Source of the DNA: Coriobacteriales bacterium
GTDB lineage: Bacteria > Actinomycetota > Coriobacteriia > Coriobacteriales > UBA8131
Direction: 5' to 3'
DNA: 6,705 nucleotides
Assembly (NCBI GenBank): GCA_031267175.1
Contig: JAIRZP010000053.1
Coordinates: forward strand, 1-6,705
How positions within the stretch are numbered: the first letter of the stretch is position 1; every line of letters begins with the position of its first letter. The notes beneath the pieces were generated by a model, which worked only from the letters and a program-made list of their open reading frames with translations, did not search any database and was not told the DNA's origin. Shown piece after piece: positions 1 through 5,120 of this stretch. A program made the position numbers and the translations under genes.

Positions 1-20
1 CTGCTTTCTTTCTTTTCCAT
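1..20 (-). CDS. Start of an unidentified gene downstream of the MFS transporter (partial)
   Basis: Only the first six codons and two bases are inside the window, reading Met-Glu-Lys-Lys-Glu-Ser. The start is supported by a strong Shine-Dalgarno sequence (AAAGGAG at 26-32 on the minus strand) placed five bases before the ATG at 18-20. The gap to the stop codon of the preceding transporter gene is only 14 bases, so the two are very likely co-transcribed. The start is lysine- and glutamate-rich, so it does not look like a signal peptide or membrane segment. Nothing more can be said of its function; by position it may act on the substrate imported by the transporter. Confidence 0.6.
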
Positions 21-34
21 GACGTCTCCTTTCC

Positions 35-1603
35 TTAGGACTTGACGGTTTCGGTGACGATGACTTCGGTGACGATGGTATCGAGATCCCTACCACCGGT
101 CTCACGACGGACAAAGACGAAGGTGCAGATAAGGCCGATGGCCGCGGGGAAGAGCAAGAGCAGCATGATGTTGTTCCAGTTGCCACCCATCATCGGGGTG
201 ATGGCGCTGAACACGATGGGGGCAGCTGCGCCACCAAAGCGTGCAAAGGCCTGGCACCACGACACTCCTGTGTTCCTCACCTGCGTCGGATAGCTCTCAG
301 GCATCAGCGGCTGGACTCCGGTGATGGCGAAGTTCATGGCAAAGCCGATAAGGAAGAACAGGAACATGCAGTAGGCAAACGCGCCCGGACCAACCGTGAG
401 AGCAAAGATGACCACGGCTACCATTAAGAACAGCCAGGAGAAGATGAGCGTTCTCTTTCTCCCGAACTTATCTGACAGGAAGCCAACGGTGACATTGGAG
501 CAGATAGCCGCAACGTTGTTGAAGGTCTGCATGGCAGAGGCGTCTGCCGGCGTGTAGCCAAATCCGGTCATCATCGGTACCATCCAGGGATTGAGGCCGT
601 AGACGAAGACCTGCCCGATGAAGTACATGGTCCAGATGGCCGCGGTGGCCACGATGAACCGCTTGGAGAAGAGCACCTTGGGATTGGCCTTGGCGATCTT
701 GGGTGGAACACTGAGGTCGGCGGCATTGAGGACACCGATCTTGTCGGTCATGTTATTGCTCGCGACGAGCTGGTTGAGGCGGGCAACAGCCTTGTCAGCA
801 TAGCCGGAGTTGGCATACCAGTGCGGCGTCTCCTTCATGAAGATACCGAGCAGCACACCATAGATGACCGGCAGCACGCCGATGAGATAGGCGACGCGCC
901 AGTTCTGGGTCTGGTTTTCCAAGACGGAACCGTCCGCACCGTGTAGTGAATAGAGTGCGTCGGCACCTGCCGGGGCAAACGGGATGACCATAGGGGTGGT
1001 GACACCGTTGAGCGCGGTGATGACGAAGCCCGCTACCACCCAGCCAGCAACCATGAACGCCATACCAAAGGTGATGAAGACGCCACGGTTCTTGGAGGGA
1101 ATGGTCTCGGAGAAACAGGTCGTGACAACCGGGATACAGGAACCAACGCCAAAGCCGGCAATGAGCCTGGTTATGGCGTAGAACCAGATATCTGTGGCGT
1201 AGGCCTGCGGCAGCGTGAACGCGCCGTAGAAGATGATGGCCATGACCAGGGTCTTCTTGCGGCCGATTCTGTCGGAGATGATACCGCCGACTGCGCCGCC
1301 GATGACCATACCGAGCAGGCCCCACGAAGAAATCGAGCTGCCGAGTGCGGCTAACGATGCCCGGGCAGCGCCGGTAGCCTCGTTGAGGCTCACTGCGACA
1401 ATGGATGTGTCGGCCCCACTTGGATCGAGATAGAACTGCAAGGTGTTTGCCACGTTTGCAGTCGTTTGGCTTGCGACCATGAAGTCATAGCCGTCAAAGA
1501 TCATCGCAAAGCCCAAAAAGGCGAACATCGCCCACGTGAACCCGTTGATGCCAAGCTGGTCTATGATGCTGGATACGGTGAACTTGTTACCATTACCACT
1601 CAT
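35..1603 (-). CDS. MFS transporter, sugar / aromatic-acid porter type
   Basis: This is a 522-residue secondary transporter with about 12 predicted membrane helices. Family marks are visible: an FDGYDF motif in helix 1 (Asp37-Asp40, as in aromatic acid:H+ symporters), the loop 2-3 signature SDRIGRKK (about 110-117), TRLIAGFGVG in helix 4 (Arg146), its repeat LSDKFGRKR (about 376-384), PESYPTQVRNTG (435-446) and RRETGGRDLD near the C terminus (about 499-508), similar to the PETKGR end of sugar porters. Two outward loops are long, at about 57-90 and 200-237. I chose the ATG at 1601-1603; a GTG one codon upstream lies almost on top of the Shine-Dalgarno. The gene is divergent from a membrane LuxR-type regulator, its probable controller, and is followed closely by another gene. 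The substrate is not readable from sequence; a small organic acid, aromatic acid or sugar with proton symport is most likely. Confidence 0.9.
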   Translation of the reverse strand: MSGNGNKFTVSSIIDQLGINGFTWAMFAFLGFAMIFDGYDFMVASQTTANVANTLQFYLDPSGADTSIVAVSLNEATGAARASLAALGSSISSWGLLGMVIGGAVGGIISDRIGRKKTLVMAIIFYGAFTLPQAYATDIWFYAITRLIAGFGVGSCIPVVTTCFSETIPSKNRGVFITFGMAFMVAGWVVAGFVITALNGVTTPMVIPFAPAGADALYSLHGADGSVLENQTQNWRVAYLIGVLPVIYGVLLGIFMKETPHWYANSGYADKAVARLNQLVASNNMTDKIGVLNAADLSVPPKIAKANPKVLFSKRFIVATAAIWTMYFIGQVFVYGLNPWMVPMMTGFGYTPADASAMQTFNNVAAICSNVTVGFLSDKFGRKRTLIFSWLFLMVAVVIFALTVGPGAFAYCMFLFFLIGFAMNFAITGVQPLMPESYPTQVRNTGVSWCQAFARFGGAAAPIVFSAITPMMGGNWNNIMLLLLFPAAIGLICTFVFVRRETGGRDLDTIVTEVIVTETVKS

Positions 1604-1625
1604 CACTCCTCCTTACTTTCATCAT
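1593..1625 (-). other. Possible ten-residue leader ORF overlapping the MFS start
   Basis: Starting at the ATG in the upstream start segment (1623-1625), a frame reads Met-Met-Lys-Val-Arg-Arg-Ser-Asp-Glu-Trp and stops with TAA at 1593-1595. It lies in a different frame from the transporter and terminates just inside its first codons. It has its own Shine-Dalgarno (AAGGAGGA, 1626-1633). Such an arrangement allows translational coupling by termination and reinitiation. It could equally be a by-product of the local duplication; there is no evidence that the peptide is made. Confidence 0.25.
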
Positions 1626-1634
1626 TCCTCCTTA
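1600..1634 (-). promoter_or_regulatory. Duplicated ribosome-binding/start segment ahead of the MFS gene
   Basis: A 16-base segment is present twice in tandem on the minus strand: TAAGGAGGAATGATGA at 1619-1634 and TAAGGAGGAGTGATGA at 1600-1615, with one mismatch and three bases between them. Each copy contains a strong AAGGAGGA followed by an ATG. The copy nearer the gene sets the transporter start at 1603. The farther copy opens a separate ten-codon frame. Two consecutive ribosome loading sites could raise initiation or couple a leader peptide to the gene. Confidence 0.6.
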
Positions 1635-1695
1635 ACGTACAATGGATACAAACTGAAACGGACGGTTAGATCTGTACAGGACGCCGGTAGTTACC

Positions 1696-1711
1696 CGGCA
1701 CAAGGTGCACC
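1696..1711. repeat. CGGCACAAGG repeat, transporter-side copy, with GGTGCACC
   Basis: The 10-mer CGGCACAAGG (1696-1705) recurs exactly at 2070-2079 close to the regulator gene. Here it overlaps the perfect 8-bp palindrome GGTGCACC (1704-1711). In both places a GTGCAC hexamer is nearby (1705-1710 and 2053-2058), and both 10-mers run into a CACCG sequence. Presence on the proximal side of both divergent genes suggests a shared operator or shared leader element; function is inference. Confidence 0.35.
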
Positions 1712-1854
1712 GTCTGTTTCGCAACGCCAGAACAACAAACCCTCCTCTCCTTGACCTTTCTTTCTTTACGGCGGGGCGGAAGACCAACTACCGATTCCTG
1801 CCCCCTGCTCCTTCCTCCCTCTGCTTTTGCGCAGACCGGGGGAACTGGACTAGG

Positions 1855-1860
1855 ATTATA
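1855..1860 (-). promoter_or_regulatory. Candidate -10 box for the MFS transporter
   Basis: A perfect TATAAT is read on the minus strand at 1855-1860, within the 8-bp palindrome ATTATAAT. The hexamer 17-18 bases upstream (about 1878-1884) is a poor match to TTGACA, so the promoter may depend on an activator. The CATCATAAG repeats lie exactly where an activator would bind. Transcription from here would give a leader of roughly 245 bases before the transporter. The overlapping plus-strand TATAAT (1857-1862) could equally serve a rightward transcript, so direction is uncertain. Confidence 0.4.
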
Positions 1861-1882
1861 ATAGTGAGAGTGAGAAGAGCGA

Positions 1883-1914
1883 CATCATAAGGAGATTATG
1901 TCACGCATCATAAG
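1883..1914. repeat. CATCATAAG direct repeats, possible activator site
   Basis: The 9-mer CATCATAAG occurs at 1883-1891 and 1906-1914, 23 bases apart, or about two helical turns. A related CATCATAG lies at 1979-1986 with a reverse-oriented CTTATG at 1991-1996. The first copy also forms a CATAA-N5-TTATG dyad (1886-1900). Relative to the minus-strand TATAAT at 1855-1860 the two copies centre near -39 and -62, typical activator positions. Binding by the adjacent LuxR-type regulator is inference. Confidence 0.35.
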
Positions 1915-1939
1915 CAGCTTGGGATTTAGCCAGTTTTGA
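1898..1939 (+). other. Possible 13-residue leader ORF
   Basis: An ATG at 1898-1900 follows AAGGAG (1889-1894) and opens a frame of 13 codons ending in TGA (1937-1939): MSRIISSLGFSQF. It lies downstream of the plus-strand reading of the TATAAT at 1857-1862. A ribosome site, start and stop are all present, but in a 515-base gap this can arise by chance, and the same bases carry the CATCATAAG repeat. It is recorded because it is too short for routine gene finders. Confidence 0.2.
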
Positions 1940-1949
1940 GGAAAACACC

Positions 1950-1977
1950 GCAGGAATTGGCCAGAAATTGTTCCTGC
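1950..1977. repeat. Inverted repeat GCAGGAA-N14-TTCCTGC
   Basis: Perfect 7-bp arms (1950-1956 and 1971-1977) surround a 14-base centre. No T-run follows, so it does not look like a terminator. The dyad spans about 28 bases and lies just upstream of the regulator promoter (-35 at 2005), a plausible position for a dimeric DNA-binding protein, including autoregulation. The alternative is an RNA hairpin in a long leader or chance symmetry. Confidence 0.3.
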
Positions 1978-2004
1978 TCATCATAGTACCCTTATGGTTT
2001 TGAC

Positions 2005-2032
2005 TTGACTCGTGCCACCAAACTGCGATAAT
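2005..2032 (+). promoter_or_regulatory. Promoter of the LuxR-type regulator gene
   Basis: A -35 box TTGACT (2005-2010) and a -10 box GATAAT (2027-2032) are separated by 16 bases. The -10 is preceded by TGC, giving the extended -10 form TGnGATAAT. Transcription should start near 2039, giving a leader of about 80 bases before the ATG at 2119. A perfect TTGACA at 2045-2050 has no matching -10 at the proper distance. This is the best promoter candidate in the window. Confidence 0.6.
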
Positions 2033-2051
2033 GCAGATAAGGCGTTGACAG

Positions 2052-2079
2052 AGTGCACTAGGAGTACTGCGGCACAAGG
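2052..2079. promoter_or_regulatory. Palindromes and repeat in the regulator leader, candidate operator
   Basis: Two perfect palindromes, AGTGCACT (2052-2059) and AGTACT (2063-2068), lie three bases apart and are followed by the second copy of the 10-mer CGGCACAAGG (2070-2079). All lie just downstream of the predicted transcription start near 2039. A protein bound here would block the regulator's own transcription. Negative autoregulation is therefore a reasonable inference, supported only by position and symmetry. Confidence 0.3.
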
Positions 2080-2118
2080 CACCGGGCATTATTCGGTTTT
2101 TTGATTCAGGAGGATTGC

Positions 2119-3798
2119 ATGTCTGACAGTACGGCTCGTACGAGCGGGAATGAAACAGTGCCCAAAAACTCCCCTGCTCCCAACCCAAATGCCAAACCCT
2201 CGCCTGCGCAAAGCTCAGAACCACTGCTCCGTGGCCTCATGACAACGGTAAGACCGACCCTCATCCTGGGGCTGGGGCTGTACTGGGTATGGCTGCACGC
2301 GATGCTCTACACGGCGTTTCCCTCCTTTGTCTTTACCAATCCGCTCTATGAGTCTGTGTCCTACCAGTTTGGCGTGGTGTTCCTCATCACGTTTATCGTG
2401 GCTGCTTTTGGTATGGGCGCACTCAACGACCGCATCACCTTCTTTATCAGACGACGCAGGTTCCAGATGACCGTTGCCGTGGTACTCTCGGTGTCTACGG
2501 GCTGTCTGCTGCTGTTGGGTGGATCCCTCAGCCTGCCGATAGTCTTTATCGCGGAGGGCCTGAGCGGCCTGGCGGCTGGCTTTCTGCTGCTCTTATGCGG
2601 CGAGGCCTACCGTCGTCCCGAGCCACGCGCTATCGTGATGAACAGTGTGCTCAGTGTGCTCTGCGCGTTTCTCGTCTACCGGTGTCTCGTATTCTTTCCT
2701 CCTCTCATCTATTTTGACATCGCCAGCATCGTCTTTACCCTCCTGCCGCTTGGCGTGGTGCTGTTTTTGCAACTGGCGCTGTACGGGGGGTGGAAGATCA
2801 CCCAGCCACAGCAATTCATCGTCACCCGAGAGGGCACAAGGGTAGCCACGCCGGGGCTGATGGAGACCCTGACCTTTCACCGGCTCGATATAAAGCAGGG
2901 GAGGCTCTTTTTAAGGATAGGGCTGCCGTTCGTCTTTTTTGGCGTGGTGCTCAAGGTCCTCTGCGATACGGTGTTCAGGCAGTCCGTTGAGGCTTCGTTC
3001 CTGAATACCAGCTGGGGCGGATTCCTTCTGCAGACCCTCCTCCCCTGCCTCGTTTTGCTTGTCATGGCCGTCATCTTTATCGCAACCAGGCAGTCCAATG
3101 AAGACGACCAGCTCTTCCGCTTTGGTATTCCCCTCGTGGGCATCTGCATATTGCTGGCCTGCCTCACGGAAATGAGCGGCATCGCCAGCAGCGCCTTTGC
3201 CTCAGCCGGCTATCTGTGTCTGGAGATCATGCTCTGGGTGGGCCTGTGTGTCCTCTCACACAACTATCGCATATCGTCTCTGCTCGTTATGGGCTCGGGC
3301 CGCGGGGCCCTGGCGCTGGGGATGTTAGCCATGACCGTGGCGATGATGATGACCGCTGGTGCGCAGCAACTGTTTGAGGCCGGACTTATTCAGGCGCTTA
3401 TGCTTGTGATGCTTGTGTGCGGCTCTGCGCTCCTGCCGCGGGGCAAAGATGTTGAGGCGCTCTGCGCTCCTGAGGGTGCCGTTGCAGCCGAACAGCCTGC
3501 CACTGAGCAGGGGGAGGGGCGCGACGCCAAAGAGCAACAGCAGACCACCGGCAACGAGAAGCGGTTCATCGTACGCTGTGAGCGCATCGCTCACATGTAC
3601 CTGCTCTCTCCACGCGAGGTCGAGGTCTTCATCCTACTGGCCAAGGGACGCAACACCGCCTACATATCCAAGAACCTCTTTATCTCTGAAGGTACGGTGC
3701 ACACGCACATGCTCCACATCTATAAGAAGCTCAACATCCATCGACAACAGGAACTCATAGACATGGTCGATGTGCTCAACACAACCGCCGCGCAATAG
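2119..3798 (+). CDS. Membrane-bound LuxR-family transcriptional regulator (12-TM sensor plus HTH)
   Basis: This 559-residue protein has three parts. Residues 1 to about 38 are polar and rich in Ser, Pro, Ala and Asn, without a signal peptide. Residues of about 46-440 form roughly 12 hydrophobic helices with basic loops such as FIRRRRFQ (about 109-116). After a hydrophilic linker (about 441-480), the end (about 494-555) is a LuxR/GerE helix-turn-helix: LSPREVEVF (496-504), then SEGTVHTHMLHIYKKLNI (523-540) containing the recognition helix. The membrane part probably senses a small molecule and the cytoplasmic domain binds DNA. There is no receiver or autoinducer domain. In Eggerthella relatives, proteins of this design control neighbouring substrate-metabolism genes, so the divergent MFS gene is the likely target. 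I chose the ATG at 2119 because CAGGAGG (2107-2113) sits five bases ahead; an in-frame TTG at 2101 lies upstream of that site. The ligand is unknown. Confidence 0.92.
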   Translation: MSDSTARTSGNETVPKNSPAPNPNAKPSPAQSSEPLLRGLMTTVRPTLILGLGLYWVWLHAMLYTAFPSFVFTNPLYESVSYQFGVVFLITFIVAAFGMGALNDRITFFIRRRRFQMTVAVVLSVSTGCLLLLGGSLSLPIVFIAEGLSGLAAGFLLLLCGEAYRRPEPRAIVMNSVLSVLCAFLVYRCLVFFPPLIYFDIASIVFTLLPLGVVLFLQLALYGGWKITQPQQFIVTREGTRVATPGLMETLTFHRLDIKQGRLFLRIGLPFVFFGVVLKVLCDTVFRQSVEASFLNTSWGGFLLQTLLPCLVLLVMAVIFIATRQSNEDDQLFRFGIPLVGICILLACLTEMSGIASSAFASAGYLCLEIMLWVGLCVLSHNYRISSLLVMGSGRGALALGMLAMTVAMMMTAGAQQLFEAGLIQALMLVMLVCGSALLPRGKDVEALCAPEGAVAAEQPATEQGEGRDAKEQQQTTGNEKRFIVRCERIAHMYLLSPREVEVFILLAKGRNTAYISKNLFISEGTVHTHMLHIYKKLNIHRQQELIDMVDVLNTTAAQ

Positions 3799-3809
3799 CC
3801 AATAAACTA

Positions 3810-3846
3810 CCAGGTCCCCTGCCAGTATTGCTGGCAGGGGACCTGG
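3810..3846. terminator. Perfect 16-bp hairpin between convergent genes, probable bidirectional terminator
   Basis: CCAGGTCCCCTGCCAG (3810-3825) pairs without mismatch with CTGGCAGGGGACCTGG (3831-3846) around a 5-base loop. It begins 12 bases after the regulator stop codon and lies about 50 bases beyond the stop of the convergent dehydrogenase gene. A T-run is missing on both strands, so this is not a textbook intrinsic terminator. It may still stop or stabilise the 3' ends of both transcripts. Confidence 0.65.
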
Positions 3847-3897
3847 ATGGTAATCACACGTATGGAGTAGCCGGTTGAAGAGATACTTGCGTTCCTC

Positions 3898-4959
3898 TTA
3901 TGACTCTACCATGACGATAGGCTTGATGAGGTCGCGGGGCTTGTCTTTCATGAGCATGAGCGCCTCCTCAATCTTGTCAAAGCCCTCAAAGCGATGCGTG
4001 ATGAGCTTGCTGGTATCGAGCCTGCCCGTCTCGAGAAGACTGGCCAACTTCTGCATGCGCAGCCTGCCGCCCGGCATGAGGCCGCCTGCTATGGTCTTGT
4101 GTCCCATGCCAACGCCCCAGTCAACGCGCGGTATCCTGATGAACTCGCCCTCGCCGAGGTAGTTGACGTTGCCAATGGCGCCACCGGGCCTGAGCATGCG
4201 TACGGCCTCGGCAAAGGTGTCGTTGTTGCCACCGGCGATAAGCACGCGGTCAACGCCCTCGCCACCGGTCTTTGCGAGGATCTGCTCGTCGATGGGGCCT
4301 TCCTTATAGCTGATGATGTCGGTGGCGCCGTATTCCCTGGCCACCTTGATGCAGTTGGGACGCGTACCCACGGCATAGACGTGCGAGGCACCCTTGAGTA
4401 CCGCACCGGCAACGCCCATGAGGCCTACCGGACCAATACCGATGACGACGACCTTGTCGCCGTACTGCACGCCGGCAAGCTCAGAGGCATGAAAGCCCGT
4501 GGGCACCATGTCGGAGAGCATGGCCGCGTCGGCAGGGTCGAGGCCTTCCGGCAGGGGCGCCAGATTGCCGTCGGCGTCGTTGACGAGGGCGATCTCACCA
4601 AAGAGACCGTCAGCGACGTTGGAGAACTTCCAGCCTCCCAGTATGCCACCGGAATGCATGGAATAGCCCGCCTGGGCCGCCAGCGAGTTCCAGTCCGGCG
4701 TGATGGCGGGAATGATGACCTTGTCGCCCGGCTTGAAGTCCTTGACCAGCGAGCCGACCTCGTATACCTGGCCAACACCCTCGTGTCCCAGCGTAAGGTT
4801 GGTGCGCTCGCCTACGGCGCCTTCCCATACCGTGTGCACATCGGAGGTGCACGGGGCAAGCGCTATGGGCTTTACCAGTGCATCCAGGGGCCCGCACTCG
4901 GGAACAGGCTTCTCTACCCAACCGACCTCACCAATCTTCTTCATTACAAATGCTTTCAC
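3898..4959 (-). CDS. NADP-dependent zinc secondary-alcohol dehydrogenase (T. brockii ADH type)
   Basis: This 353-residue medium-chain dehydrogenase should interconvert a small secondary alcohol and its ketone using NADP(H) in the cytoplasm. It closely resembles the T. brockii enzyme over its whole length, with the same numbering for key residues as I recall them: zinc ligands Cys37, His59 and Asp150 with Glu60, proton-relay Ser39 and His42 in APCTSDVHT, and nucleotide-fold GIGPVG (174-179). NADP selectivity is indicated by Gly198-Thr199-Arg200 and Tyr218, which hold the 2'-phosphate in that family. No four-cysteine structural zinc lobe is visible. I chose the GTG at 4957-4959: it has GGAG (4968-4971) eight bases ahead and matches the family's first residue. 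A GTG at 4966-4968 adds three residues but overlaps that Shine-Dalgarno, and an ATG at 4942-4944 would remove conserved residues. The gene follows an MFS gene and pntB on the same strand. The exact substrate is inferred. Confidence 0.9.
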   Translation of the reverse strand: MKAFVMKKIGEVGWVEKPVPECGPLDALVKPIALAPCTSDVHTVWEGAVGERTNLTLGHEGVGQVYEVGSLVKDFKPGDKVIIPAITPDWNSLAAQAGYSMHSGGILGGWKFSNVADGLFGEIALVNDADGNLAPLPEGLDPADAAMLSDMVPTGFHASELAGVQYGDKVVVIGIGPVGLMGVAGAVLKGASHVYAVGTRPNCIKVAREYGATDIISYKEGPIDEQILAKTGGEGVDRVLIAGGNNDTFAEAVRMLRPGGAIGNVNYLGEGEFIRIPRVDWGVGMGHKTIAGGLMPGGRLRMQKLASLLETGRLDTSKLITHRFEGFDKIEEALMLMKDKPRDLIKPIVMVES

Positions 4960-5090
4960 TACACTCACTCCAATCTGGTCAGAGGAAAAGGCCGAGATCA
5001 GAAATTGCCCGGGCCCGGCCTTTTCCGGGAGCCTCGTTTTGAGACTCCCCTTTTTTACAGGAACCGCGGATGCGGCTCCCCTTGCAGACG
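4960..5090 (-). promoter_or_regulatory. Structured leader of the dehydrogenase gene, candidate cis-regulatory RNA
   Basis: On the minus strand three hairpins follow one another. HP1 pairs GGAGCCGC (5072-5079) with GCGGTTCC (5060-5067) around four bases. HP2 pairs GGGAGTCTC (5041-5049) with GAGGCTCCC (5027-5035) around five bases. HP3 pairs GGAAAAGGCCG (5016-5026) with CGGCCTTTTCC (4984-4994) around 21 bases. HP1 and HP2 each contain one G-U wobble in this orientation, which would be an A-C mismatch on the other strand, arguing for a functional minus-strand RNA. The 5' arm of HP1 (GGGAGCC, 5074-5080) can also pair perfectly with the 3' arm of HP2 (GGCTCCC, 5027-5033), giving two exclusive folds. 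I do not recognise a known riboswitch class. Confidence 0.45.
4984..5026 (-). terminator. AAAAGGCCG/CGGCCTTTT hairpin just ahead of the dehydrogenase, possible attenuator
   Basis: The 11-bp perfect stem has A4/T4 outer pairs, the pattern of bidirectional intrinsic terminators, though the 21-base loop is long and only TTTTCCTCT follows on the minus strand. The loop includes part of the 10-bp palindrome CCGGGCCCGG (5009-5018). Only 24 bases separate it from the dehydrogenase start, leaving no room for a promoter in between. Any dehydrogenase transcript must therefore pass through it, which suits conditional termination or 5'-end stabilisation. Confidence 0.4.
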
Positions 5091-5094
5091 TATC

Positions 5095-5103
5095 AATATA
5101 CCA
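5095..5103 (-). promoter_or_regulatory. Extended -10 promoter candidate for the dehydrogenase
   Basis: On the minus strand TGG (5101-5103) directly precedes TATATT (5095-5100), an extended -10 element. No good -35 is seen at 16-18 bases; a TTGTTT lies only 14 bases upstream. Transcription would start near 5088, just before the first leader hairpin. This would let the dehydrogenase be expressed separately from the upstream transporter. Confidence 0.4.
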
Positions 5104-5120
5104 CAGTGTTAAGGAAACAA

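Larger units (their letters stand above)
1604..2118. other. Divergent intergenic region between MFS transporter and LuxR-type regulator
   Basis: About 515 bases separate the two divergent genes and no convincing protein gene lies here. From left to right it holds the duplicated start segment, an 8-bp palindrome CTGTACAG (1672-1679), an inverted repeat GCCGG/CCGGC (1683-1687 and 1695-1699), the 10-mer CGGCACAAGG beside GGTGCACC (1696-1711), a TATAAT readable on both strands (1855-1862), CATCATAAG direct repeats (1883-1914), a GCAGGAA/TTCCTGC dyad (1950-1977) and the regulator promoter (2005-2032). Next come AGTGCACT and AGTACT palindromes (2052-2068) and a second CGGCACAAGG (2070-2079). The unusual length and number of small symmetrical elements suit a region controlled by the adjacent regulator. 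No individual operator is proven. Confidence 0.7.

Noticed and set aside
1683..1699. GCCGG/CCGGC inverted repeat as a terminator.
   Set aside because: Short 5-bp stem with no following T-run on either strand, and no gene end nearby.
1705..1890. A 61-codon plus-strand frame in the divergent gap.
   Set aside because: It starts at a GTG without a Shine-Dalgarno, has a low-complexity Pro/Arg-rich translation, and lies within a region of regulatory elements.
2045..2050. A perfect TTGACA that could be a -35 box.
   Set aside because: The sequence 16-18 bases downstream is GC-rich (around TGCGGC) and does not resemble a -10 box; the TTGACT/GATAAT pair just upstream is better.
1901..2224. A 107-codon minus-strand frame across the intergenic region and the start of the regulator gene.
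   Set aside because: It overlaps the regulator promoter and coding start in antisense, and has no family resemblance.
5027..5056. A plus-strand terminator: GGGAGCCTC/GAGACTCCC stem followed by CCC TTTTTT.
   Set aside because: No plus-strand gene ends nearby and the stem has an A-C mismatch in that direction. In minus-strand RNA it pairs fully with a G-U, so it is treated as part of the dehydrogenase leader.
3994..5112. A 372-codon open frame on the plus strand, antisense to the dehydrogenase.
   Set aside because: It lies opposite a dehydrogenase with a full set of family motifs. Long antisense frames are expected opposite GC-rich codon usage, and its translation shows no recognisable domain.
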